A stretch of 64,000 nt of DNA from Desulfallas sp. Bu1-1 (GCF_015594625.1 NZ_JADNRQ010000003.1:62001-126000), one strand, 5' to 3'; shown: positions 38,187 to 46,644, counted from the first letter of the stretch. A program made the numbers and translations. Notes: a model not told the origin generated them from the sequence alone.

Positions 38187-39636
38187 AATCATAGAGGATC
38201 TTCTGCCCTTGTACGCGGACGGCGTGGCCAGCGATGCCTCCCTTGAACTGGTGGAACGGCACCTGTCCGGGTGCGCCCGGTGCCGTGAACTTCTTGAAAT
38301 ATACCGGGAGCCCGCGCTTCCCGGGTTGCCGGAAAACGAGACGGGTTATTTGGATGGAAATGGTTTTGGTTTCAGGTTGCGCCGGCTGGCGGTGGTGTTG
38401 CTGGCCGGTATCGTTATCGCTACTTCCACCATCGCCTGGGCGTCATATCACGCGGGACGAAACATGGCCCTGCGCGACCCGTCTTTCCGGCAGGCCGAGA
38501 AAATGGGCCTTTTCACCGAGGTTAACCAGTCCAGGGAACTGGGACCCTATCGCATTACCGTGGACCGAGTGTTGCTGGATACGGCCAGAACCACTGTTTT
38601 TTACCGGGTTGAACCAGGATTGCAGGATAAAGTTAATTTAAATGTCGGCATGTTGGACGATAAAGGCGTGCATTACGACCCGCGCGGCGGGAGGGGACTG
38701 CACGGCAGGGATTTTGTTTATGATCTGGAACCGGTGAACCTGGATGCCGAAAAAATTACGCTGACATTTACCACCGATGCAATGCCCGGGGAGGCCCGGT
38801 TCGAAATTCCGGTGGATCCCACCACGGTGGCCCAGGAAACCCGGGAAATTTACCCGGCTCTTAAGGCAAATGCCGGTCCGGTGGAGTTTGCCGTGGACCG
38901 GGCCGTGCTGGGCCTATCGGAAAGCATCGTCTTTTTCCGCATCCGCTGGCCCCGGGACCCGGAGATTGCCGGAGTCGGAATCGGCATTGACCATCCCATG
39001 CACACCACCATGGGGCCGGGTGGCCCCACCAGCGCGGAGGGCCGGGTCAGCCGGATGCCGCCCGCTGCGATGATCAAGGGGTCGGGAGCATTCCCGCCCG
39101 GTTTCTGGGCCGACCTGGTGGATGAAACCAACGGCAAGAGGGTCAAGCTGGAGGAAACCCGCACTCAAACCGATACGCTGACGGGAGGCATTCAAGGATC
39201 TTTCCACTTTGAGCCGGTGGACCCGTCGGCCAGGCAGTTGAAACTAACCTCCCCGCCGCTGTACCTGTACCGTTTCCCGGAACAGGAGCAGACTATGGAA
39301 CTGACCTGGTCCCGCCAGGACAAACAGTCCATAGACCATGTTTTTAAGAGGGGGCCCGTGTCATTTACCCTGGAAAAGGCGGCCGTGGAAGACAAACAGC
39401 TGGCTCTTTACTTTAAGTTTAAAGGCGATGAGGCAAAGCCGCACCAGTATTACCGGCCCGACTTCCGGATTCAGGATCAGGGGTTCTGGCAGGAACATAT
39501 TCGCCTGGAATGGCCGGACGAGGAACACGTTAAAGTTACTTTCCCCCGGCCCGAAGATGAAAAAGTGTTATTGAAACTAAGGAGCGTGGGGGAAAAACTG
39601 CCCGGGATCGGTTTTGAAATCAATATCACGCCCTGA
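38167..39636 (+). CDS. Anti-sigma factor with zinc finger and large extracellular part
   Basis: A membrane protein of about 489 residues. Residues 5-45 form the zinc-binding anti-sigma domain (CEIIEDLLPLYADGV, then VERHLSGCARCRELL; His-x3-Cys-x2-Cys). One membrane segment follows around 75-97 (AVVLLAGIVIATSTIAWASY). The outer 390 residues look like DUF4179/DUF5643-type beta-rich domains (LGPYRITVDRVLLD). Start ATG 38167 is chosen by spacing to AGAAGG; GTG 38158 and ATG 38161 are alternatives. It would hold the ECF sigma factor inactive at the membrane. Confidence 0.85.
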   Translation: MTNRECEIIEDLLPLYADGVASDASLELVERHLSGCARCRELLEIYREPALPGLPENETGYLDGNGFGFRLRRLAVVLLAGIVIATSTIAWASYHAGRNMALRDPSFRQAEKMGLFTEVNQSRELGPYRITVDRVLLDTARTTVFYRVEPGLQDKVNLNVGMLDDKGVHYDPRGGRGLHGRDFVYDLEPVNLDAEKITLTFTTDAMPGEARFEIPVDPTTVAQETREIYPALKANAGPVEFAVDRAVLGLSESIVFFRIRWPRDPEIAGVGIGIDHPMHTTMGPGGPTSAEGRVSRMPPAAMIKGSGAFPPGFWADLVDETNGKRVKLEETRTQTDTLTGGIQGSFHFEPVDPSARQLKLTSPPLYLYRFPEQEQTMELTWSRQDKQSIDHVFKRGPVSFTLEKAAVEDKQLALYFKFKGDEAKPHQYYRPDFRIQDQGFWQEHIRLEWPDEEHVKVTFPRPEDEKVLLKLRSVGEKLPGIGFEINITP

Positions 39637-39682
39637 TATACCATTTGCCAATTAACCAATAAATCTTAAAGGGGGGACAGCC

Positions 39683-40291
39683 GTGTCTCACCCGGGCTGG
39701 GCTTTAACTAAAGCCGGGTCTCCCGAACAGATATTTAACTTGCTTTATAATACCGGCTTCAGGTTGACCGGTAATCACCGCAAAACAGCGGAACTGGTTA
39801 AGGGAGCTGTGACCAAACTAAACGGGTGCAGGGAATTTGATTCAATTACAGCCTTAAAGGGCCTCTGTTCGACGTTTATTCAAAATTGCTCCGGTAATTC
39901 AAGCGAAAATTTCCCGGCTGGAGAAAACAGTGCGATTTACTGTAACGCCAATAATGCGGATAAAATACAGGAAGCGTTGCTGCACTTGCCGGTCATGGAA
40001 AGATTGATGGTGGTGTTGCGCGACGTGCTTGGCCTAACTTACGCGGAAATGGCGGAAATGGCCGGCCTGGAAAAGCCGGACGTGGCCCGGTTGCTTTCGG
40101 CGGGAAGGTGGTCGCTGCGCCGGAGGTTGTCACCGCCGGAGGCAACAATAAACCGTTCTAAAAGAGCCGGAGCGGTTAATTATAACACGGTCGATATAGG
40201 CGGGGAGGATCAAAATGTACAGCCGGAAGTATATTATTTATGCCCTGCTGCTGGCGCTAATGGTGATTATTGCCGGGTGTACAACCGGTAG
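39683..40291 (+). CDS. Degenerate sigma-70-like protein (region 4 only clear)
   Basis: A 202-residue protein whose middle (about 95-150: LLHLPVMERLMVVLRDVLGL, then TYAEMAEMAGL) is a good sigma region 4. The first 60 residues keep only a shadow of region 2 (IFNLLYNTGFRLTGNHRKTA). This may be a non-canonical ECF factor or a regulator that competes with one. The last 25 codons overlap the following lipoprotein gene by 77 bases in another frame, an unusually long overlap, so the true C-terminus may be selected elsewhere or the gene may be decaying. GTG 39683 follows AAAGGGGGG. Confidence 0.7.
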   Translation: MSHPGWALTKAGSPEQIFNLLYNTGFRLTGNHRKTAELVKGAVTKLNGCREFDSITALKGLCSTFIQNCSGNSSENFPAGENSAIYCNANNADKIQEALLHLPVMERLMVVLRDVLGLTYAEMAEMAGLEKPDVARLLSAGRWSLRRRLSPPEATINRSKRAGAVNYNTVDIGGEDQNVQPEVYYLCPAAGANGDYCRVYNR

Positions 40292-40898
40292 TGGACAGCG
40301 GCGGGCGGGCAATATGCCGGAAACGAGGCTTCCCGGACCCTCCCCGGTGGAAAAAATCCCCGAGGCAAAGCGGAGCGTATATGACCGGGTGGTGATTGGC
40401 GCGCGGGAAGAAGTGGTTAAAGAGGTAGTCTACGATGCCACCTACCAAAAAATCGAGTATCCAGGTGGTGACGTGCCGCCGGACCGGGGCGCCTGCACCG
40501 ACGTGGTGGTGCGTGCTTTCCGCCGCGCCGGCATTGACCTGCAAAAACTGATTCATGAGGACATGAAGGCAAACTTTGAACAATACCCGCAAAACTGGGG
40601 TCTTAAAGGGCCGGACTCCAATATCGACCACCGCCGGGTGCCAAACCAGATGAAATTTTTTGAGCGGCACGGTCAGTCTCTCACTATTTCCGTGGAAGGA
40701 GAAAACTTATCCGAATGGCACTGGGGCGACGTGGTCTACTGGAAGTTTCCCAACGGTTTAGAACACTGTGGCATAGTAAGCGACCGTAAAAACAGGCGGG
40801 GTCTACCCCTGGTTATCCACAACGCTGGCGTGGCTCGGGAGGAAGATTGCCTTACCCGCTGGGAAATCACCGGACATTTCCGGTACCCGCCGGAATAA
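40215..40898 (+). CDS. DUF1287 lipoprotein (NlpC/P60-like)
   Basis: A 227-residue exported protein with a hydrophobic leader and lipobox IIAGC (Cys22). The DUF1287 domain follows: YDATYQKIEYPGGDVPPDRG-ACTDVVVRAFR with a likely nucleophilic Cys, then NIDHRRVPNQMKFFERHG, HWGDVVYWK and HCGIVSDR with His. This resembles Cys-His peptidases of the NlpC/P60 superfamily acting on cell wall, which is inference. ATG 40215 with GGGGAGGATC upstream. It fits a cell-envelope regulon under the ECF pair. Confidence 0.82.
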   Translation: MYSRKYIIYALLLALMVIIAGCTTGSGQRRAGNMPETRLPGPSPVEKIPEAKRSVYDRVVIGAREEVVKEVVYDATYQKIEYPGGDVPPDRGACTDVVVRAFRRAGIDLQKLIHEDMKANFEQYPQNWGLKGPDSNIDHRRVPNQMKFFERHGQSLTISVEGENLSEWHWGDVVYWKFPNGLEHCGIVSDRKNRRGLPLVIHNAGVAREEDCLTRWEITGHFRYPPE

Positions 40899-41136
40899 AA
40901 GCAAGATTATCATTTTAGCCTCAATTTTTTGGATGTTGGCTTACTTCACTATCGCGTACCAAAAAAAGTAAACAAGCAAATAAAGATGAAAACAATGACG
41001 TTTGAACTAAATATAAAAGAAAGTTTTATTCATCTGTGAGGTATGGGTTAATTGAGACTAGGCCCTAAATAAACCTAAAATGTTTTATCATTGCGATCAG
41101 CAAATTATCAATATTGAATATTGGGATGGGCTTAAT

Positions 41137-41172
41137 AAAAAGAAACCCTCTTCTTTAAGCAGACGAGGGTTT
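41137..41172 (-). terminator. Terminator of the small minus-strand ORF
   Basis: On the minus strand AAACCCTC and GAGGGTTT (41143-41172) form an 8-bp stem with a 14-base loop, followed by CTTTTT. It lies 8 bases past the stop of the 47-residue ORF. Confidence 0.65.
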
Positions 41173-41180
41173 TACTCCGG

Positions 41181-41324
41181 TCAACACTCCGGCATCCTTC
41201 GATTTAAGGGCTTAAACGTCTCCTTCCTCGGGTACGATGCAGATAAAGATTGCTTGAAAACATTGGCTATTCCCGGGGCGTTCAAGTGCACACCTTTGAT
41301 GTTTTTAACGCTGTCCGCGTACAT
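41181..41324 (-). CDS. Small protein, 47 residues, unknown
   Basis: A short ORF from ATG 41324 after GGAGGGG (10-base spacing), encoding MYADSVKNIKGVHLNAPGIA, then NVFKQSLSASYPRKETFKPL and NRRMPEC, closed by a terminator. A proper ribosome binding site and terminator support it, but no homologue is recognised. The opposite-strand ORF (41080-41385) lacks those features. Confidence 0.45.
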   Translation of the reverse strand: MYADSVKNIKGVHLNAPGIANVFKQSLSASYPRKETFKPLNRRMPEC

Positions 41325-41416
41325 GATTCAAATTCCCCTCCGTAAGTTTGTGCATGAATATAATTATTTTATCACAAACTGGTAGAGTGTTTCCGGTAAT
41401 AATGTCAAATTCGGCG

Positions 41417-41872
41417 TTACTTGTTTTGCAGTTCTTTGGCCAGCAACTCCGCAACGGCGGGGTTTTGTTTTTTAACCATGGCCAGGTACATGAACACGCT
41501 GCCGGGGTAGGGGATATTCTTTTCCAGCACGGCGTTTTCCAAGCAGGTTCGTGCCAGCGCGATGACGCAGTCAGGGGAGTGGTTGTCCCGGCATTCCCGG
41601 CACTGGCGGCAGGTTTCGGCCAGGGCCGGCACGATGTTTTCCACGAAGTAGTGTTTCAGGTCGGTGTGTGGAATGTGGCTTGCCGCACCGGGAATGTCCA
41701 TGATGCCTTTTTTCTTGGCAAATTGCAACGACCGCAGGGCAAACCCCACCAGACATGCCGGCGGCTTGCACTCCCCGGTTTGGTAGCGGTCGCATTCCGC
41801 GCATATTTTTTGCAGCGGAGTAATCATGGCGCCCAGGTCCACCTGGTCGGAGGTCCGAATCGTGCTACCCAC
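41417..41872 (-). CDS. Cys-rich protein paired with the siroheme reductase
   Basis: A protein of about 151 residues with eight to nine cysteines: CAECDRYQTGECKPPAC near the N-terminus, CRQCRECRDNHSPDC in the middle and CLEN nearer the end. The pattern suggests metal or iron-sulfur sites. GTG 41872 is preferred (AAGGAAGTGATC upstream); it overlaps the reductase gene by 8 bases, a coupled arrangement, whereas an upstream ATG would overlap by over 50 bases. It may donate electrons to, or help assemble, the reductase. The family is not recognised. Confidence 0.75.
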   Translation of the reverse strand: MGSTIRTSDQVDLGAMITPLQKICAECDRYQTGECKPPACLVGFALRSLQFAKKKGIMDIPGAASHIPHTDLKHYFVENIVPALAETCRQCRECRDNHSPDCVIALARTCLENAVLEKNIPYPGSVFMYLAMVKKQNPAVAELLAKELQNK

Positions 41873-42602
41873 TTTGATCACTTCCTTTCCCGCCCAGAAA
41901 GGCCAAAAATTCTTCATCTACGGTTTCTTGCGCGTCATCTGCAGTAATTAGGCCCGGCGGCGGCAGGAACGGATCCAGCCCCAGCCTGGCAACGACGGCC
42001 GACAACCGTTCCTTGGGCTGGGCCAGGGCGGTATAGCGCTCCAATACGTGATTCAACAAAGGGAAGATGTCTTCCCTTGCCACCCGGTTTGCCAGTAATT
42101 GTCCATGGACGGGCTTGGCGCTACCGCCGCGACCGCCCAGGAATACGTCGAAAGTGCCGGCGCCCCGGGCAACAATGCCGAAGTCCGCGCAGAGCGGGTC
42201 GGTGCAACCGCGGGGACAGCCGGCCACGGCTATTTTGACGTCCTTGGGAACTTCCCGGCCCAGGTATTGTTCCTGAATGGCAATGCCCAGGTCCAGGGCG
42301 TCGCCGAGTGCCCGGGGGCAAAGGGCCGCGTTGCCCGCGCAGGCTTTAACGGCCCGCACCGCGCCGCCATACGGGGAAACCGCCAGGCCCAGTTCCGGCA
42401 GGCGTTCCACCAGGCGGGGGATTTGCTCCTTGTCCAGTACCGCCACGATGGTTTGTCGCGTGGTAAGCTTGAGGCGGAACACCCCGCAATCCCGGGCCGC
42501 CTTGCCCAGGCCGGCGAGCTGGTCCGGGGTCAAAACCCCGCATGATGCCACAATATTAACGGCATACATTCCATTGCTTTGCTTAAAAATTGCCATGCCC
42601 AT
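41865..42602 (-). CDS. Minimal nitrite/sulfite reductase (siroheme-4Fe4S)
   Basis: A 245-residue protein with a single half of the sulfite reductase fold: a ferredoxin-like domain (residues about 10-75, ending TTRQTIVAV) and a siroheme/4Fe-4S domain. Cluster cysteines are C88 and C95 (CAGNAALC, one residue longer than the usual C-x5-C), and C129/C133 (GCPRGC, C-x3-C). Arg-Gln of TTRQT contact siroheme in relatives. The closest described type is the low-molecular-mass assimilatory-like sulfite reductase (about 220 residues) of anaerobes. Physiological substrate not shown. ATG 42602 after AAGGGG. Confidence 0.85.
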   Translation of the reverse strand: MGMAIFKQSNGMYAVNIVASCGVLTPDQLAGLGKAARDCGVFRLKLTTRQTIVAVLDKEQIPRLVERLPELGLAVSPYGGAVRAVKACAGNAALCPRALGDALDLGIAIQEQYLGREVPKDVKIAVAGCPRGCTDPLCADFGIVARGAGTFDVFLGGRGGSAKPVHGQLLANRVAREDIFPLLNHVLERYTALAQPKERLSAVVARLGLDPFLPPPGLITADDAQETVDEEFLAFLGGKGSDQSG

Positions 42603-42751
42603 TATTGCATCACCCCTTCAGCTGACTAATTAATCGCAATAAATTATGGTAATTAATTTATCTTAAAACACGAGTGAAATAAAGGTATTTAACAAAAAAA
42701 TAACTAATTATAAACAAAACCTTACATTTTTCTTGTGCGGGATGTGATGAA

Positions 42752-44794
42752 ATGAAAATCTCCCAGTTTATGACTCACAACCCAATAACGCTGAAGGAGC
42801 ACCACACCCTCAAGCAAGCAGTTGAAATTTTTATCCAACATTCCATAGACGGGGCACCGGTGATTGATGAGCAGGGAAAGATTAAGGGCATTTTTACCAA
42901 GACTCATTTATACCGCGCTTACGTTAACGATTATACTTCCGATACCCCGGTCAGCCTCTTGATGAAAAAGGATATTCGGACAATTAGCGTGGAAAGCTCG
43001 GCCGAGAAAGCATGGCAAATTGCGCAGACGGAAGGGGTGGGCCGGCTGCCCGTCACCGATGATAGCGGTAACCTTGTGGCCATGATGACCAGGACAAATC
43101 TGGTCAAGGCATTTGAGCATAAAATGCTGGAAATTATCAACAGCTTAAATGCCATTTTGGATTCCACCCATAACGGTATTTATGCCATAGACAGAAACGG
43201 AATCATCGTTATCTTTAACAAGGCCGCTGAGCGCCTGATTGGATATAAATCAGCCGATATACTGGGTAAAAGTGTTATTGATTTAAAGTTCGATCCCGGT
43301 GTGATGGAAATTATAGCAAGCGGTAAACCACAATTCGGTAAGAAAATGCTTCTTAACGGAAACCTGGTGGTGGCAAACCGGACTCCAATCATTACCGGTG
43401 ACGGTGTTATGGGGGCGGTGGTGGTAATCCAGGATATATCCGAGCTGGCTTCAATATCCCGGGAACTTACTGAAACCACGGAACTTTATGAAGAATTAAA
43501 TGCTGTCATCAACTCGTCCTACGATGGCATTGTTGTTGTAGATGAAAATGGCAATTTGATGCAAAGCAACGCAGCCTACAACAAAATGCAATTGGATATT
43601 GATGCAATAATAAACAGCATCAGCAAGGAGGCTATCAACAAAAGCGGTTCCGTGACCCTGGTCCACCGTTTTCCGGATGGCAGGGAAATTCTCCTTACGG
43701 CAAACCCGGTTCGCTATAAAAACAGCCGTAAAATAAACAGAGTGGTAATTAATTGCCGGGATATTTCCGAATTAATCAGCTTGCGGCGCGAAGTAGAAAC
43801 AAGCAAGGAATTATCGGAAATATATCACCAGGAACTGGAAACACTGCGTACAAAATATCTGGGTCACACAATCGTATGTAACAGCCAGGCTATGCGCAAT
43901 ATTCTGGATTTGGCGATCAGGGTGGCCAGAGTTGATTCCACCATTCTCATCCAGGGGGAATCCGGGGTGGGGAAAGATGTGGTGGCAAGGTTGATTCATA
44001 AAGCCAGCAGGCGCGCCCGGGCGCCATTTATCAGGATTAACTGCGGGGCGATACCGGAGAATTTGTTGGAATCGGAATTATTTGGGTACGAACCCGGAGC
44101 TTTTACCGGGGCCAGGCGAGAGGGAAAGCCGGGTTTGTTGGAGCTGGCGCACAGAGGCACCCTGTTCCTGGACGAAATTGCCGAACTGCCCCTTTCTTTG
44201 CAAGTCAAACTGCTCAATGTGCTTCAGGACGGCGAGGTTACGAGGCTGGGCGGCATCAGGCCCGTCAGTGTGGATTTGCGTTTGATAGCGGCCACCAACA
44301 AGAACCTGGATAGCCTTGTAAAAAAAAGCCTGTTCCGTGCCGATCTATACTATCGCTTAAACGTGGTTCCCATTACCATACCTCCGTTGCGTGAAAGGCG
44401 CAGCGACATACCCGCATTGATCATCCATTTCCTGAGAAAGTATAACGAGAAATATAAATTGAACAAAAGCATTGCCGCCGATGCAATGGAATACCTGGTT
44501 AACTATAAATGGCCCGGAAATGTGCGTGAGCTTGCCAATTTAATCGAACGGCTGGTGGTGATAAACGCTCACGATAATATTACCACCAAAGACCTGCCCA
44601 CCATTTTTTTGCAGCCGGGCCGGAATTTGCATCCCGGATTTACGGAAAAGGGATTTGGTTCGGAAAAAGAACTTATTGAAGAATTATACAACAGATTGCG
44701 CAGCACCAGGAAAGTTGCCGAAGCATTGGGTGTTCATCAATCAACTGTAGTAAGAAAAATGAAGAAATATAACATTAAGCCCGGCAATCGCTGA
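42752..44794 (+). CDS. Sigma-54 activator, CBS-PAS-PAS-AAA-HTH
   Basis: A 680-residue enhancer-binding protein. Two CBS motifs span about 1-120 (MTHNPITLKEHHTLKQAVEI; IRTISVESSAEKAWQIAQTE), suggesting adenine-nucleotide sensing. Two PAS-like domains follow (about 135-240 and 250-345). The AAA+ domain has Walker A GESGVGKD, the sigma-54 contact loop GAFTGA and Walker B GTLFLDEI. The HTH at the end is RKVAEALGVHQSTVVRKMKK. No receiver domain. Downstream lie TGATGC repeats and a sigma-54 promoter before an acyl-CoA dehydrogenase gene, its likely target. Confidence 0.93.
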   Translation: MKISQFMTHNPITLKEHHTLKQAVEIFIQHSIDGAPVIDEQGKIKGIFTKTHLYRAYVNDYTSDTPVSLLMKKDIRTISVESSAEKAWQIAQTEGVGRLPVTDDSGNLVAMMTRTNLVKAFEHKMLEIINSLNAILDSTHNGIYAIDRNGIIVIFNKAAERLIGYKSADILGKSVIDLKFDPGVMEIIASGKPQFGKKMLLNGNLVVANRTPIITGDGVMGAVVVIQDISELASISRELTETTELYEELNAVINSSYDGIVVVDENGNLMQSNAAYNKMQLDIDAIINSISKEAINKSGSVTLVHRFPDGREILLTANPVRYKNSRKINRVVINCRDISELISLRREVETSKELSEIYHQELETLRTKYLGHTIVCNSQAMRNILDLAIRVARVDSTILIQGESGVGKDVVARLIHKASRRARAPFIRINCGAIPENLLESELFGYEPGAFTGARREGKPGLLELAHRGTLFLDEIAELPLSLQVKLLNVLQDGEVTRLGGIRPVSVDLRLIAATNKNLDSLVKKSLFRADLYYRLNVVPITIPPLRERRSDIPALIIHFLRKYNEKYKLNKSIAADAMEYLVNYKWPGNVRELANLIERLVVINAHDNITTKDLPTIFLQPGRNLHPGFTEKGFGSEKELIEELYNRLRSTRKVAEALGVHQSTVVRKMKKYNIKPGNR

Positions 44795-44818
44795 TTTGGG
44801 GTCAAAAATATTTGAAAG

Positions 44819-44852
44819 TGATGCGATGCGCCTTGATGCGCCTGTGATGCAA
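44819..44852. repeat. TGATGC repeat cluster, candidate activator site
   Basis: TGATGCG, TGATGCG and TGATGCA occur within 32 bases just after the activator gene. Two further copies (TGATGCA twice) lie at 45183-45200. The cluster is about 205 bases upstream of the sigma-54 promoter, a usual enhancer distance. Confidence 0.45.
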
Positions 44853-44879
44853 GCACATGTTTTTATGCTTCATGAAAGT

Positions 44880-45000
44880 AGCCTGGTCTAATTTATGGCC
44901 AGGGCTAAGGAATCAAACACCGAAAAGCGCGCGACCCGCCTGTACCCGGAACGGGTATGCCCCGAAGGGATGTGGAAAACTGATTTTAGCGCCTTTCTGG
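44880..45000 (+). ncRNA. Possible structured RNA region
   Basis: Three short hairpins follow each other: CCTGGTC/GGCCAGG (44882-44904), ACCCG/CGGGT near 44944-44956, and a smaller CCCCGAAGGG. I cannot match a known riboswitch class. It may be a leader, a terminator zone of the activator gene, or nothing. Confidence 0.2.
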
Positions 45001-45054
45001 TTGGGATTGCTATTTAAAAACACGTAAATTCCAAGTTTATGGAAATTTTGTTTT

Positions 45055-45071
45055 CTGGTATAGATTTTGCG
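45055..45071 (+). promoter_or_regulatory. Candidate sigma-54 promoter
   Basis: TGGTATAGATTTTGCG: GG and GC are exactly 10 bases apart as sigma-54 needs, though the -24 box deviates (TGGTAT for TGGCAC). It lies 300 bases upstream of the acyl-CoA dehydrogenase start. Confidence 0.5.
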
Positions 45072-45195
45072 TTAGTAAATTTTCACGATATTTATTTTTA
45101 AATAAAACTAAATATTTCCACAACTCCAACCTCTTGTTATGCAAGCGATCGAGCAATTGAATCCAAGGGGTAAAAAAATTTGGTGATGCACACTG

Positions 45196-45369
45196 ATGCA
45201 TTTAGCTCTCACCGCAAAGGAAGTTGACGCTTTTTTAAGGGGCAGCGATAAATTGGCCGATTATAAAATTCCCGCACAATACGAATTTGTAGAACAACTG
45301 CCCGGGTCGGAAACCGGTGAAATTCAAAAACATGCATTACTAAAAAGTATAAAAGATAGGGGGTTTTAA
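45196..45369 (+). pseudogene. Short acyl-CoA synthetase C-terminal remnant
   Basis: A 57-codon ORF: MHLALTAKEVDAFLRGSDKL, then ADYKIPAQYEFVEQLPGSET and GEIQKHALLKSIKD. This is the end of an AMP-binding_C domain (KLADYKIP...EFV..LP), but the catalytic lysine of TGKI is Glu (TGEI), so it could not support adenylation. The stop is one base before the acyl-CoA dehydrogenase start, implying translational coupling. It may be a relic used as a translated leader. A TGATGCA repeat overlaps its start. Confidence 0.6.
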
Positions 45370-45370
45370 A

Positions 45371-46528
45371 TTGTCTTACCAGTTAACTGAAGAACAGGAA
45401 ATGTTGCGTCAAACAGTTCAAAGATTGGCGGAAGAAAAAGTGGCGCCGCGGGCCGCTGAAATTGATGAAAAGGATGAGTACCCCTGGGACCTGAAAGAAA
45501 TGATTGCCGAGCAGGGATTGCTGGGCGCCGGGATACCCGAGGAGTACGGCGGAACGGGCGCCGGGCTTCCCTCGGTGTGCTTGATCGTCGAAGAGATTGC
45601 CAAGGTCTCCGCTTCCGCGTCCCTGATCGTTGCCGCCCAGGAGCTGGGAATGATGCCCATTTTACTGAGTGGCTCCGAGGAACAAAAACAAAAATACCTG
45701 CCGGGCATCGCCGATGGCGACCAGATTGCGGCTTTCGCCCTCACAGAGCCCAACGCCGGTTCGGATGCCGGAAGCGTTAAGACCAGGGCGGTCCGGGAAG
45801 GCGACAAGTACTTGCTTTCGGGACAAAAATGTTTTATTACCAACGGCAGCATCGCGGACGTATTTACCGTGTTTGCCACCACCGATCCCAAGGCCGGGCT
45901 CAAGGGCCTGAGCGCTTTCATCGTGGAGAAAAACTACCCCGGCCTGAGCGTGGGCAAAAAGGAGCATAAAATGGGCATCCGGGGTTCGGAAACCACGGAA
46001 ATTATTTTTGACAACTGCCCCGTTCCGGCGGAAAACCTGCTGGGCAAGGAAGGCCGGGGATTTAAAATCGCCATGATGACCCTGGACTGCACCCGCCCCG
46101 TTATCGGGGCCCAGGCCGTGGGCATCGCCCAGGGCGCCCTGGACTATGCCGTCAATTACGCCAAGCAACGGGTTCAATTCGGTAAGCCGATTGCTTCCTT
46201 CCAGGGCATCCAGTTCATGCTGGCCGACATGGCGACAAAGGTTGAAGCCGCCAGGCAACTGGTATACAAGGCCGCTTTCCTGATTGAAAACGCCAAAAAG
46301 AATAATGTACCCGCCAGTGAAGTCAGCCGGTTTTCTTCAATGGCCAAACTGTTCGCCTCGGACGTGGCCATGCAGGTGACGGTGGACGCCGTGCAGGTGC
46401 TGGGCGGCTACGGCTACATGAAAGAATACCCGCTGGAGCGCATGATGCGTGACGCCAAGATTACCCAGATTTACGAGGGCACCAACCAGATTCAACGGGT
46501 TGTGATCGCCAAAAATTTACTGGGTTAG
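45371..46528 (+). CDS. Acyl-CoA dehydrogenase (butyryl/short-chain type)
   Basis: A 385-residue flavoprotein oxidising acyl-CoA to 2-enoyl-CoA. Motifs are AFALTEPNAGSDAGS, SGQKCFITNG, VLGGYGYMKEYPLERMMRD, and TQIYEGTNQIQR with the catalytic Glu in the short-chain position. So this enzyme is of the Bcd/SCAD class, unlike the two at 27-29 kb. Start is TTG 45371 with GGGGG upstream. It lies behind the sigma-54 promoter and before an acyl-CoA synthetase, forming a fatty-acid activation and oxidation pair. Confidence 0.95.
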   Translation: MSYQLTEEQEMLRQTVQRLAEEKVAPRAAEIDEKDEYPWDLKEMIAEQGLLGAGIPEEYGGTGAGLPSVCLIVEEIAKVSASASLIVAAQELGMMPILLSGSEEQKQKYLPGIADGDQIAAFALTEPNAGSDAGSVKTRAVREGDKYLLSGQKCFITNGSIADVFTVFATTDPKAGLKGLSAFIVEKNYPGLSVGKKEHKMGIRGSETTEIIFDNCPVPAENLLGKEGRGFKIAMMTLDCTRPVIGAQAVGIAQGALDYAVNYAKQRVQFGKPIASFQGIQFMLADMATKVEAARQLVYKAAFLIENAKKNNVPASEVSRFSSMAKLFASDVAMQVTVDAVQVLGGYGYMKEYPLERMMRDAKITQIYEGTNQIQRVVIAKNLLG

Positions 46529-46604
46529 GAGTCCATGTCGCCAGCAGCTCGTCAGAAGAATGAAAAATCATCACAGTGACAGGCAGTAACTTGATCCATT
46601 AAAA

Positions 46605-46644
46605 GGATAATTGCGAAGAGAGCGGAACAAACCAGCGGAACGCC
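46605..46644 (-). repeat. Dispersed repeat, copy 4
   Basis: On the minus strand GGCGTTCCGCTGGTTTG, then TTCCGCTCTCTTCGCAATTA. Intergenic, between the dehydrogenase and synthetase genes. Confidence 0.6.

Noticed and set aside
41080-41385. 101-codon + strand ORF
   Set aside because: Spans a minus-strand terminator and small ORF, has no ribosome binding site, and the peptide has no recognisable pattern.
44819-45200. TGATGC repeats as a CRISPR-like array
   Set aside because: Repeats are too short (6-7 bases), spacing irregular and no cas genes are present.
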